From Auricularia sp. M13 (taxonomy: Eukaryota; Basidiomycota; Agaricomycetes; Auriculariales; Auriculariaceae), in the NCBI GenBank assembly GCA_037042915.1, contig CM073202.1, positions 1,922,001 to 1,986,000 on the forward strand: a stretch of 64,000 bases of DNA, written 5' to 3'. This document shows positions 1 to 11,232 of the stretch, piece by piece. Every line of letters begins with the position of its first letter. The stretch's first letter is position 1. The translations under genes and the position numbers were made by a program. The notes beneath the pieces are model-generated. The model made no database searches and was not told where the DNA came from. It worked only from the letters and a program-made list of their open reading frames with translations.

Positions 1-1340
1 CCCTCTTTAACCTTCACAAAGCCTTACGATGCCCTTTTTGCATTATTCCGGATTATACTTAGGATCTTGCCGTTGTGAGTGTCTTTCCGTAAATAAGTAT
101 TCAGATCAATGATCCGTTCAACGCACCGCGGTGTCGCCATCCTGCTCGTTACGTCTGTACCCCATAACGAGTCCCGGTGCGGCTGCCTCGATTTCTGTGT
201 GAGGTCGCCATGAAGCTTCCTCAATGGGCCTCCCTTTCCACTTCACCAGATACCATCGTGCCTTGTTTCTACCATGTTCCTCGCCGTCGAGGATTGCTTC
301 GGGCATGAAGAACTCAATGCCGTCCTCGACGTGCATTGGTAGTCCGTACTCTGTGCAACTATTCCACTCGTTGGGTGAAGCAACATGAGGTTTAAGGTAC
401 TCTACGTTTATTGTACTGTGGATCTTCATGTCCGCAGGAAGCTCGAGCCCGTAACTGTTGACATTGATTACATCAGTTACCCGATATGGGCCAATTCACA
501 AAAGTCGTAACTTCTTTGTTTTTTGCTTCTTCGCCCATGGCGGATTGATATATTTGGTCGAAAGTAGGACCAAATCGTCTGGCTGGAATTGGTGTTCCTC
601 ACGCCCTTCATGGTGGTATATCGCCTGACGCCGCTGAACATCTTCAATGGCTTGCACGGCTTGTACTGTTTTTTCCTTGATCATGGCAAGCAAATCGTCA
701 ACCTCTTTGATATCCGATCTGTCCGTCACGTTAATGAGATCGTGCGGAAGCCTGGCTTGTTGTCCGGTATCCATCTCAAATGGGGTAAAACCAGTCGTCG
801 CGTTTACACTGCTGTTGTATGCAATTTCCAACATCGGCAAGAGCTCTTCCCAATTGTCTTGCTTGTAGTTAATATATTGGCGAAGCATTGTCTTGAGCGT
901 CTTGACTGCAGCCTTGCTCTGACCGTCAGTTTGAGGATGGTTCGCTGTTGAAAAGGCCGTTTTTATTCCAAAACATTCCATGATTGACGTCCAAAATGAG
1001 CTGGTAAACTTTCTATCTCTGTCAGAGATTATCACTCGAGGTAAACTGTGTAATCTCACAACGTGGATAATGAACAACTGAGCCGTCGCTTTCGCAGTGT
1101 CATTTTGCTTGCTATAAAGTGTGCTTCGTACATTTATCTACGACTAACAAAATCATGTCGTTCCCATGCAGAGACTTCAAGAACGGACCTTCAAAGTCCA
1201 CCGTTATTGTATGCCAACGCTCATTGACCACTGCTAATGGCTGTAGTAGCCCTGCTGGTGGGCGATTGGCATATTTATTTTTCTGGCACTTATCACAACT
1301 TGCCACGTACTTTTTGACGTCTAAATGAATCTTCAGCCAA
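1..1340 (-). mobile_element. Ty3/Gypsy LTR retrotransposon remnant (integrase with chromodomain)
   Basis: On the minus strand this stretch encodes the C-terminal part of a Gypsy pol. The parts seen are an integrase zinc-binding region (about 1112-1340, with a CDKCQ motif), an integrase core (about 496-1077) and a chromodomain (about 118-429, with WYLVKWKG). The integrase-then-chromodomain order is that of fungal chromoviruses. It is a fossil: broken in several places, with no LTR seen in the window, and possibly continuing beyond the left edge. Its right end runs into the inverted repeat that starts at 1343, whose arms also carry pol-like sequence. Recognition rests on family motifs read by eye. 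Confidence 0.85.
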
Positions 1341-1342
1341 TA

Positions 1343-2061
1343 GTAAGGTAGACGACACGGAAACTCAGCAAAGCTACCAAATGCGGCAAGTGACTGCTGT
1401 CAGACCGCATTTTGAGGATTTCCCCTCCCTGTAGACATACTATGGAAAATTGGTTTCCAACAATCTTTTCACGCAGCCTGTCAGATTCTGAAAGTGTAAG
1501 TATCAATGCAAACGGTGCTCAGGCTGTGCTGTTATCTTTTGTTTTGGTCCTGATCACTGCACTCGGGTGAGAGAACCATTGGGGCACACCAGAGGTCCCA
1601 AAACAGTATCTAAACGTCTTCTGTACATCTATAAGTACCATTGATTCTTCCTGGCTCGAAATAATCCAGAGAGTCGTGTTCTTTCACTCCTCCAAACCGA
1701 CTCTCACAAAATGGCAGGTCTTTTCACACATCTTCTGGATTATTTCGAGCCAGGAAGAGTCAATGGTACTTATAGATGTACAGAAGACGTTTAGATACTG
1801 TTTTGGGACCTCTGGTGTGCCCCAATGGTTCTCTCACCCGAGTGCAGTGATCAGGACCAAAACAAAAGATAACAGCACAGCCCGAGCACCGTTTGCATTG
1901 ATACTTACACTTTCAGAATCTGACAGGCTGCGTGAAAAGATTGTTGGAAACCAATTTTCCATAGTATGTCTACAGGGAGGGGAAATCCTCAAAATGCGGT
2001 CTGACAGCAGTCACTTGCCGCATTTGGTAGCTTTGCTGAGTTTCCGTGTCGTCTACCTTAC
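1343..2061. repeat. Long inverted repeat, two 328-bp arms with a 63-bp spacer
   Basis: Arm 1343-1670 is matched by the reverse complement of 1734-2061 with only a few mismatches. Arm lengths are equal and the spacer is 1671-1733. The outer part of the left arm is Gypsy pol sequence continuous with the element to its left, so the right arm is an inverted duplicate of part of that element. As single-stranded DNA or RNA it would fold into a hairpin of more than 300 bp. Confidence 0.9.
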
Positions 2062-2362
2062 AGTCGTGAGATTGACAGATATGTTAGACACTTGTAGTTT
2101 GGTTTGCTACTCCCAGCTCCCAGAACTCCCAGGTCCTGACTTTGACTGCTCCTGACTCCTGAACCTGAGACTTGTACTCCCAAAGTTAATGGTGAAATAA
2201 AACTTGTACTCCCAGAGCAACTTGTAAGGCGGAATAAAACACAAGTCACTCCTGACTCCCAAAATGGTCAAAGCAGAGCAGATGTATTGCGCAAGTTGTG
2301 TGCGAAAGATACAGTGTGTCGAGATGAGAAAAAAACGAGCTACGATACAGCTATAATACAAC
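2062..2362. other. Noncoding spacer with CTCC/ACTCCCA-rich simple sequence
   Basis: No convincing gene. The stretch is built from short irregular repeats such as CTGACTCCT and ACTTGTACTCCCA (twice). It lies between the inverted repeat and the stop codon of the minus-strand gene at 2363, so it may include that gene's 3' untranslated region. Confidence 0.5.
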
Positions 2363-5300
2363 TTATGCTACAGCTACAGGCAATTCCGGACGAAGGTGAG
2401 GCACCGGCGGCAGTCTGTGACGATAGTCCATGAAGGACTGGGCAAAGCAATGCCAAACACTGCTCTCCAGATCATAGAAGAGCTCGGACTCGCAGTTCAC
2501 GGAGTGGATGTTGCCGCCGATGGCGACGAGCTCATCCCACGGTTTGAGGAACTGGTCAGCTCGAGGCCAAGGGCGCATGAACGTGTAGAAGTTCCACAGG
2601 CTCTCGAGGCGCTCGGTGCGATCGACAATGGTCAGCTTGTTGATCGCATTCCGGTCCGTGCCAGGGACAAAGTCGAAGCCACCCCAGCAACCGCGGCATT
2701 GTCTATATCGCTGCTTTGCGTCGAACTGGAGTGGCGCGTGGTCGGGGTGACTCTGCTGGATTGTGAGGTCGAGGTAGAAGAGCTCATAGCGGAACTCTAG
2801 CTCTGTCAGTTCCCACATGATGTACCTGCGCCAATCCAGCGACGGCCAGACAGCATCGTCGTCCTTGCCCGCCGTGAAGGGAGGAAGCTCGTGACCGTCA
2901 AAGGTCGGGTGGTTGATTCGGTCGATATATTGCCCGATGCGCTTCAGCGGCTCGGCGGGCGGCATCTCGACGGGCGGCTCAGCAGGCGGCTCGGGCGGCG
3001 TCTTGTTGGCGGGGGGCTCAGCAGGCGGCTCAGGCAGTGTCTTGTTGGCGGGGGGCTCAGCAGGCGGCTCGGGCTGCGTCGTCAAAGGCTTTGGACCAGC
3101 AGTGGGAGGTGGTTCGAGTCGTGACGAGCTTGACGGCACCGCTGGCGGCTCGGGCCCAACAGACAACGGCGGCACAGACGGATCCTCAAAACGCGAACGG
3201 CGCCACTCGACGATGGTGCCAAGGGGGCCCATAACCGCAACGGGACCCTGCTTGTTGGCCTTTGGTTGCGGTTTTTTGACACCCGCACGTTCCCAGCATC
3301 TACAATTTCATGAGTGATTAATGACTGAGCACAACTGCGGACTCACCCATCCCAATCTGCCTGCCAAATCCGTCGCGATCGAGGTGCCAGTTGCGGATGG
3401 TCATCGTTTGTCCGCCACTCAATCGAGTTCTTGAGCAGCTGCTCGCCTTCGAGGTACTGCGTGGACAAGGGCAGATAGATGATGCGCTTCGCCTTGTAGT
3501 CCCACCACTCCGTCATGCCGCGCTTGATGTTGTGGAAGTCGCGATGCTTGCGACTGATCAGCCAGAACGTTGGGGCGTCGTCGTTTGCCTCATCCACGCT
3601 GAAGTACCACACAGTGTAGTACGTCAGCGGGCGCGTCTTCTTGCTCTTGGGCTCTGAGATATACCAGGTCTTGGGTTCGACCTGGCGCCGCTCAGCCTCG
3701 CTCCGTCGAGCTACTTCGCCTTGTTCGAGTTCGTCGAAAAGGTCGCGAATGAGCGTGTCCTTGAGCTCAGAGACGGTCTTTGCCTGGACGGGGGGACTAG
3801 GCGGACCGTACATTTCGTTCATTTCCTCCTCGCAAGAGTCAGAATCTTCGTCAATGTCGAAGACTCTCGCCGGCCGTGGACGGTTCAGACGGGGTGGAGG
3901 CGGCGGCGCAGGCTGGGGTCGAGGCGGCAGCAGATGCGGCGGCGCTGGAGCATGTACGGCTTGACCGGACTGTGCAGCAGACGGTTGGGATGCGGGCGGT
4001 AGCGGAGCAGGCTCGTCTTCGTCCTGCACACTAACATCCACAGGCTTGGGCAACGATGTGACCTTAGGTGCTGGTTGCGGCAGGCTCGCGTCCAGACCGA
4101 GCAAGTTGACCATGCAAGCGACATGCTGCTCCGGCACGACCAACTTCAACAAATTTCGCCAATGAGGCGCGGACATGCCTGGATTCTGACTGGCATCCGT
4201 CGTCGCCAGTCGCCGAAGAAAATAAGGACGGATCTTGAGCCAATGCAGCAAGGGTTTAGCGGTATTCAAGTTTCCGCTCTTGACTTCCTGGGGCCGCGTG
4301 GCACTGGCGAGGGGTACACCGCCCTTGCCCTTGCGTAAGTTAAAGCCGGGCTCCTTTGCGGCATTCCAGGCGTTGACGAAATACGCTGCCAAGGGGACCT
4401 TGTGCAGCTGCAACTTGCCGATGTTCGGCGGCACAGGCAGCACGTCAGCGGTCATGAGGTCCAGCTGCCGCTCCCGCGATACATTCACGCGCCCAGAGAC
4501 GTTATGAGCGGGCCTGAATACCGTTGGGAATCAGTGCGGCCGCTCCGTGCTCTTGTAAGCCGAAATCCTGTCTGGCGCCACGAGCACAATGTTGTCCAGG
4601 CCAATTGTCGAGTTCTTCCCTTCGAGCAGCTTCGCAGTCGTTCCGCGGTTGCGCTTCTTTGGCGGGGCATCCGCGCTGGAACCCGGGTCTTTGCAGTTCT
4701 GGTCAGTAACCTATCATGAGAAATAGCCAACAGATACATACCCTGTCTTTTGCGCTTGGACGACATGCCCGACCCTTTCGCGCCTGTCGATGGCCCAGCT
4801 GCTGACAGCTGCGGCGCTGGAGGCAGATGCCCTGCAAGATGCGCTGGCGGGGGAGGAAGTGGCGCTGGCGCTGGCAGCTTAGCCGGCCTCGGGTCACGGC
4901 TCGTCGAACTCGGACCTGCAACGCTGCTCGACGAGCTTGGTGGCGCTGGCGCTGGCGGCTTAGCCAGCCTCGGGTCATGGCTCGTCGAACTCGGACCTGC
5001 AATGCCGCTCGACGAGCTTGCGACGGGTACAGGCGCGTTGTCCTGGAAGCCGACGTCCTCGGTGCCATTCCAGACGGACTCGGTGACGGCGAGGTTTGAT
5101 CCAGAGAAGGTCGTGATGTCGCTGACGGGCTGCGCCTCGACATAATGGTTGCGCTCGATGTCATGTATATGAGCGCATTGCTGACTCCCATACATCCTGT
5201 ACATGGCTTGTCGGATGACTCCCGCCCGCTGCTTCTCAAGGAGCTCGTTGAAGTGTGCTCGAGTGAAAGGCAGGAGCTGCCACACAGGAATGTCTCGCGA

Positions 5301-6152
5301 TGCGTAGAACATGGTGAACTTGTCACTGGTGGTGAAGCAGCCCCGATAAGGCGCGACATGCCGAGTAGCCTGATATATACGCACCCGGCGAGCAACCTCG
5401 TACGATGAGACAGTGGGAATGTATGCGTCCAATCCCGCCTCGAGGTCGCCCGTCTTCTTCTCCAACTCCATCCAGCCCCGTATCTCGATCAGACAGCGCT
5501 GCCACTCTGCGAAGTTGATGTGACAGTCCCACTTCTTTAACGACTGTCGTCTCAGGCTGCTTGTGAGCTCAACGAACTTGTCGTACCGCTCCGTTGGAAT
5601 ACGGGCCAACGCAGTCCTGCGGCCTGGCTTCTCCACGGCTGCCCGCCAAAGGGGTGTCGTCTCCAGCTCCGTCGTTTCGATACGATTTAGAAGCAGCGTG
5701 GGCAACTTGAAGAGCTCGCTGCCTGCTGGTCGGAGGTGCTCGTCTTCGAGACAATACCAACCCAAGTCTCCGAGCACATTGGTATGCCGGAGATTCCACC
5801 AGGCGCGGCCAATCTGCAGCGGAACTTGTGAGCCCACTGGCTTGAGCAGCGGCACGAACGCCATGTGCAGGTTGTTCTCGTCGTGCATCTGCAGCAGTTG
5901 GCTTGCCTCGTAGAGACCAAAGCGACCGTCGACACAGCGCGTTGGGTCGACGACGGGGTAGTCTGGTATCTCGGGCACAACATCTCGATTCGTCCGCACG
6001 ATGTATCTGGCCTCCCGCAGGCTGGGCCAGGCGCAGAAATACGGCAGAGCGATGAACGCAGGGTCCTCCCTGAACGAAGCCATCAGAGGCTCGTCTGCCA
6101 GTAGAAACATCTCGAGAACTCACGATTCATTCTCGTCGATGGTATTTTCCAT
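2363..6152 (-). CDS. Unknown multi-exon protein with Pro/Ala-rich linkers
   Basis: I do not recognise the family. The proposed start is the ATG at 6152-6150 (MENTIDENES). Inferred introns, all preserving phase, are 6123-6070 (GTGAGT donor, CTGAT branch), 4741-4689 (GTATGT) and 3346-3300 (GTGAGT). The protein has a globular N-terminal block of about 330 residues rich in W, Y and R. A low-complexity block follows with two imperfect copies of an AGPSSTSRDPR unit, then a basic SSKRKRQ stretch, a second globular block, a second Pro-rich block, an acidic DEDSDSCEEE patch and a third globular block. Near the C-terminus, EPPAEPPANKT units repeat. An in-frame TGA at 4533-4531 separates exon sequence that stays in one frame on both sides. 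Either an intron I could not define lies there, or the gene is broken. Total length would be about 1,200 residues, probably intracellular, as no signal peptide is seen. Confidence 0.6.
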
Positions 6153-7751
6153 CTGGACGTCGACAGCCTGTGCCTGCGCGTTCGGATTCAACGCTGGCTG
6201 GCTGCGAGGTCGTCAGCATCAGATCGAGACGGCATACTCGAAACACTCATGCATTGTCGACGTCCATGTCGACGTCTCGAGAGTCCACGTTCATTTTCGT
6301 TTGCCTGAGCGACTTGTAAATAAAAATTGACATGGTTTCGGTCTAGATGGCTCACTAAAATACGAGTTCGAGAATATCTACTAGTGGATCTGTGGATAAT
6401 TTCTATACTACGTCTAATATACGACAGGCTGGATACTTGGGACGATTCTGAGTGGTGGGAGGGGGTGGAGAGAGACGGACGGTACAGGCGGTGACTGTGC
6501 GATGCACGAACGAACGGGACGCTTGAGCGCTGATCGCGGCAAGCTCAACAGCCACGTTCACTGATGCATGAGCGTGGCGCTGATTTATGTGGAGGTTCGA
6601 GGGAGAGACGGAATGGGGGTGCGCAGGCTGCGCAGTACAGGCGGCGATTGTCTGACGCTCAAAGACGCTGGTGTCACTGATGCGTGAACCAGGTCGATGG
6701 TGCAGGAGCTCCCAGTAGCGCGTCTAGCTACACGTTCGCTGACGCGCGAACGGTCCACTGGCGCGATACTCTGCGTCGACTGACTCGTCTACGCAGCGAA
6801 GGAGAGCTTGGAGAGCGCCCGGCGGCAGCCGGCGGCTGACTCGCGCACTTTGAACTCCGCTCAGCCAAATCGGTCGTCTAAGTTGTCGAATGGCCTTTCC
6901 TCAACGCAGAGGCCGAGAATAAATTTATAAAATTTCGAAAAAAATGATAAAACTACAACAAGTTTAAATGAGCACACTGGAATAATATCTCATGAAATTT
7001 CCGCTGTGCCCTTCCTGTCTCACACTCCTGACTCAACCTCATGGCCTGAGATAGCATTATTTTAACTGAGAAACCCTCAATTTAACTCTCAAAGGGGTCT
7101 TGTAGATTAGTTAAGTCATCTTGAGCCTGCATTGGCTGAGCTTTCATTTCCAGAGTTCGCGTTCCCGAACGGGACACGTCACGTGACACTGTTGACGGTG
7201 ACGCAATGAGCAGTGAGACGTGACTGCGACTGCACGTTGAGGATCCTGGCCCGGATACTTGCCGCAATATGTTCGCGATAATATCTTAAATACAATTCGT
7301 CGGTCGTGGGCGCGGGACGGACGCATCGCGAGCGACGGACGCGTCTCGCACCGACGACGACGAAAAGGGTATTCAACCGCTGCTCTGGCTGCCGTTCGCG
7401 ACCACCCTGAGCTGCCGCAACGGCGTCACTGGCTTATGCTAGGACCCTAGAGCTCCCTCAAGCTGCAGCGGCGAAGGTTGCTCCGGGGTATGCGGCCAGA
7501 GCAGAAGTTGAACACGCGGTTTAAAGTCCGCGCGTTCGTGGCTTCTGCGCGCCGGGTTGCACGCACCACGTGACCTGCATTCCCGATATGGCAACGATTC
7601 CGTGCCTGCACCGGTCCGCAAAACACGCGCCGCACATGATGTGCTGGCGTGGCTCTTATTGATCCTCGATCTCTCCCTAATAACCCACGTCGCAGCGAGC
7701 ACATAAGCCGTGCTTTTTCCGCAGCCGATCTCGCGCACATCCGTCCTGCCC
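6153..7751. other. Intergenic region with degenerate ACTGACGCGT motifs
   Basis: No gene is supported. The part next to 6152 should hold the promoter of the minus-strand gene. At about 6560, 6676 and 6738 there are copies of a motif close to ACTGAYGCRTGARC, which recurs at 14.9-15.3 kb and, inverted, at 28.2-35.0 kb. The right part (about 7700-7751) is presumably the promoter and leader of the TET/JBP-like gene. Short open frames at 7082-7450 have no recognisable protein features. Confidence 0.5.
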
Positions 7752-9550
7752 ATGGCCGACACTCCAGGTGCACAATTCATCATTCTGGCCATTGCAACTC
7801 ATCAACTTGTCGGTAGGACCATATCCCGAGAATGAGAGTATCCCGGTGGACTTTGCCAAGTTATTCCAGAGAATCGTGCAGCAGGCACAGCTCAGCGGTG
7901 GGGAAAAACTGCGAGATCTCTTTGGCATTCAACACGACGGTACGGAGGAAGCTCTATCGGACGACGATGCTGGACAGGTCACTGAGCAACCTGTGACTCC
8001 GGTACAAACTGCTGGGACTCTCGCGGCTGGCGAATCAGCTGCTGAGCCGCTCGCGGAAACTGGGACAAAAGCTAAAGGCTGCAAGCATAAGTCAGCATCG
8101 CCTGAACACTCACACACTTGCTCTGACTTGCCACAAAGGAAATCCAGAGCACTAAATCCCGAGAAACTTGAGGCGAAGATGCTTACAAGCTGGCATCGTC
8201 TCAATAAGAAGATGCTAGAGACTGCGCTGAAGCCCGGGAATATACGTATGTACTGTTGAGAATACATGCCCTCACCAACTCCTCCGTACAGACCGCGTTC
8301 CCGAGCTCAACCTCGCCGCGCTCGTCGACAGGAATCAAGAGCGCAACAGCAAGCCTTACCCTGCCTTCGAATCTGTGACGGCCAGGGTCAGCGATGAGCC
8401 TTTTGTCCTCATGGACAAGAAAGACGTACCTGCTGTTATCGTTTTCCCGAACTGGTTATCCAAAGCTAGTCATGTGCGTCCGCGCTGCTGCAGAAACTCC
8501 TACTCACGTGCGGAATAAACTCAGGACATCCTATTCAAGAGTCTCATGGACTTCGGGCGCAGTGTCGGTGTGAAAATTCGCGCTGGCGCAGATCAGAATG
8601 CGAGAGACGCGGACGAATGCTACGGCAGGAGCATCAAGACGAACAGCACGGCGTATTCCAGTTGGTATCCATCTGGAGGGCCCTCGGTCGATCAGTGAGC
8701 TCAGATGATCAGCCTAGAGTGTGTGTGCTCACCGGGTGAAGGCGAACAATGGCCCTGCGGGTCCTGCTCGCGATCTCTTCAAGAAAACAGACAACCTCAA
8801 CGCGGGGCTCGCGTTGCTTCGAGAGCTGCGGCTCGTGACCATTCATGGACATGTTCCAGCTCATCGACCCCGAGCAGTACAACCTCTTCAACGATTCCTC
8901 GGAGAAGTTGAAAGCCATGTACCCCACATATGCCGCGCTGGCCGCTGCCGACCCCTCCTTCCTCCACGGGAGAAGTCTCATCTACAATCGAGAGACCGGC
9001 GAACACACTGACCACCGCGATATGAAGCTCGCATGGACGCCGATTCTCACAGTGGGTAAATACCACAAAGGCACGCTTCGTGTCGCGGGTTCGGACATTA
9101 ACTATCTCCCTGGAACACTTGCGTTCATTAGAGGGGGCATCTTGAAGCACTCTGTTCAATTCGCAGGCGGTCAGCGCATCGCGATTGCGCACTTCATGCA
9201 CAAGAATGTCCTTGCGGAGGTCGGTGCAACGAAGGTCAAGCTTTTCACATACAAAGAAATGGCGGGCTATAAGCTGCCTTTTGACGAAGGCAACAGTGAC
9301 TGCGATGAACCGATGAATTAGTTTCTGAAGAGCGCATGTATTCAACTCACCCTGGCAAGCATATATGCACTCATATCTCAAGCTCGTACCCAGCGGCTTG
9401 CACTCGTTCGTTCGCGTTAAGCATATCGGCGGTGAATGTAGTCGTATAGATACAGGAGAAGACGGAGGAGCGGAATCAAACAAGGATCTGACGTTTGACC
9501 AAGAAGAGTGGGCGAAGAACTTCGTGCAACCGCTGGCACCAAAGTTCTAA
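7752..9550 (+). CDS. TET/JBP-like 2-oxoglutarate/Fe(II) dioxygenase, possibly frame-broken
   Basis: Fungal TET/JBP enzymes oxidise 5-methylcytosine in DNA; that role here is inferred from family resemblance. Inferred exons are 7752-7767, 7817-8245, 8292-8473, 8525-8686, 8742-9295 and 9360-9550, with introns of 46-64 nt. The start ATG at 7752 gives MADTPGPYPENES, and intron 1 (7768-7816) keeps phase. The N-terminal third is polar and low-complexity. The C-terminal third carries the double-stranded beta-helix signature: HTDHRD (HxD metal ligands, codons at 9004-9012), then LKHSV (distal His, about 9148) and QRIAIAHF (Arg for 2-oxoglutarate, about 9172). The reading frame appears to shift once near 8840, between LRELRLVTI and MDMFQLIDP. 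This is either a real frameshift or a base error. Such genes are often linked to KDZ transposons in basidiomycetes, and a KDZ transposase lies downstream in this window. Confidence 0.72.
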
Positions 9551-9902
9551 GCGCCCGCCAAAGCGCCCGTAGCTCCGGCGGGCAGTTCCGCCGTATCATC
9601 GACTTTTGGCCTGGAATCTAAGCCAACATTACCTTTCATATGCTGAAAATGACATCTGAGTGCCTCACTAAATTTTAGAGAGCGGGACGGCGGAACTGCC
9701 CGCCGGAGCTACGGGCGCTTTGGCGGGCGCTTAGAACTTTGGTGCCAGCGGTTGCACGAAGTTCTTCGCCCACTCTTCTTGGTTAAACGTCAGATCCTTG
9801 TTTGATTCCGCTCCTCCGTCTTCTCCTGTATCTATACGACTACATTCACCGCCGATATGCCTAACGCGAACGAACGAGTGCAAGCCACTGGGTACGAGCT
9901 TG
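9379..9902. repeat. Inverted duplication of the 3' end of the TET/JBP-like gene
   Basis: Arms 9379-9594 and 9687-9902 (216 bp each) are near-perfect reverse complements around a 92-bp spacer. The left arm holds the last exon and stop of the dioxygenase gene, and the right arm is its mirror copy. It is the second equal-arm, short-spacer palindrome in the window, after 1343-2061. Confidence 0.9.
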
Positions 9903-10038
9903 CTCATATCTCACCTTACTAATTTTCGGGCACTCATTCATCATGAACAAATGAAAGCATTAAGATTGGCGGTTAAGAGGGTCAAGGACAGGCTCATCGA
10001 GATTACAAAGTGATTAAAATAAATTAAGGGAAGGGTAT

Positions 10039-10974
10039 TCAAGCCGAACGAGACTTCTTCGTCACCAGCTGGAGTTCCTGCTGCTCATCGACCTCGCCCT
10101 GCATGTCTCTCTTGCGCTTGTCCCTGCTCGACGGTGCCACGGGTGCCTGCCTGGCACTGGCGACGTTGCGGCTCTTCGATGGGCCGGGAACGGGCACCGG
10201 GGTGGCGAACGGGTTAGGTTTGGGGCGGCCATTGCGGCTGGCCGAACCAGCCATTGGCCGCTGCATGATTGCCGTCCCGCTGGCGGCGCCACCGCCGAGG
10301 CCAGCGTTGGCGAGGGGAGTGGCAGCGGTGGCGGCAGCGGCGGCGGTGCTTCGCGGCACGGTGGCGGGGGCGACAGCGCGTTTGGCGCGTGGAGCGGGAG
10401 CGGTGGCAGTGGGTGCGTGAGCGGGAGCGCCGGTGGCGGCAGGGTTGGTGCATGGAGCGGCAGCGGCAGCGGTGTGGGCGCGAGCGGGAGCGGCAGCGGC
10501 GGTGTCGCCAGGTAGTATCTCCGGGATTCGGGTTCGCGGTTGGAGGATAGGATCTGGCAGCTCGGATCCGCTGTACGGCCTGCACACAAGCCGGAGCTGT
10601 ACGACGATGGACATGCCGTCACAGTCATGGCCATCCCAGCCCATGTCCATATTGTCGCCTTCCTTCAGGTGCGCATAGCGAGGAATATCCTCACCGTAAC
10701 TTGGGTGCACCTGCAACACCTCGACGAACAAGTTTTTCTCCCAGTCGTTCAGGAGAGAGAGCACGGTGGGCGGCAGCTCGTCGTAGCTCAACCACCGGTT
10801 GAAGCGCGGCGTGTTCACGATGATCGTCTCGCCAGTCTGATTGACTTTAGTCTCGCGCAACATAAGAAAAGCGCGGCGGATAATACGCACCACCATCTGA
10901 CAATAAAACTGCCACTCGCCGTTGGGGCGGGTCGGTTTGTCCGGTAGAGAGTAGAGGGGAAGCTTGGGGGGCAT
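10039..10974 (-). CDS. Unknown 311-residue protein with Ala/Pro-rich basic tail
   Basis: Single uninterrupted reading frame from the ATG at 10974 (MPPKLPLYSLPDKP). Residues 1-140 look globular (NGEWQFYCQMVVRIIRRAF, then an aromatic/acidic part with DMGWDGHDCDGM). Residues about 150-270 are Ala/Pro/Thr low complexity. The end is basic, with RDKRKRD and TKKSRSA clusters that could be nuclear localisation signals. I do not recognise the family. It lies between the inverted repeat and the divergent gene at 11233, with about 260 bp between the two starts, so they may share a promoter region. No signal peptide or membrane segment is seen. Confidence 0.55.
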   Translation of the reverse strand: MPPKLPLYSLPDKPTRPNGEWQFYCQMVVRIIRRAFLMLRETKVNQTGETIIVNTPRFNRWLSYDELPPTVLSLLNDWEKNLFVEVLQVHPSYGEDIPRYAHLKEGDNMDMGWDGHDCDGMSIVVQLRLVCRPYSGSELPDPILQPRTRIPEILPGDTAAAAPARAHTAAAAAPCTNPAATGAPAHAPTATAPAPRAKRAVAPATVPRSTAAAAATAATPLANAGLGGGAASGTAIMQRPMAGSASRNGRPKPNPFATPVPVPGPSKSRNVASARQAPVAPSSRDKRKRDMQGEVDEQQELQLVTKKSRSA

Positions 10975-11232
10975 GGAAAGAGGATTAAAGAGCGGGGTAA
11001 TGTCAAGTCTGTAACTGCGAGACCCAGACGTTTAAGTACGTCGCTGCGCGGTCCCACGATCTGGACCCAAGAATATTCCGATTGGATAGAGGACTTGAAA
11101 CGTGAAAGAGCTTCCCTCGTGTGGATCGCAGGCCATCACCGCATGACCTTCACCTTTTACTCATTTCTTTGAGGACGCGCCACCCAGATTTTATCCCTTG
11201 CTGCGCGAACACGACGACGGCCAGCAAATCCC

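Noticed and set aside
1343-2061. Inverted repeat as the terminal repeats of a small DNA transposon (MITE)
   Set aside because: No flanking target duplication was found, and one arm is continuous with Gypsy coding sequence.
7082-7792. Several overlapping 60-117-codon frames on both strands
   Set aside because: No start context, splice structure or recognisable motif. They overlap each other in different frames.
9798-10013. Open frame that starts in the right arm of the 9379-9902 inverted repeat
   Set aside because: The first part is only the antisense mirror of the dioxygenase exon. The short tail (RLAVKRVKDRLIEITK) is too small to support a gene.
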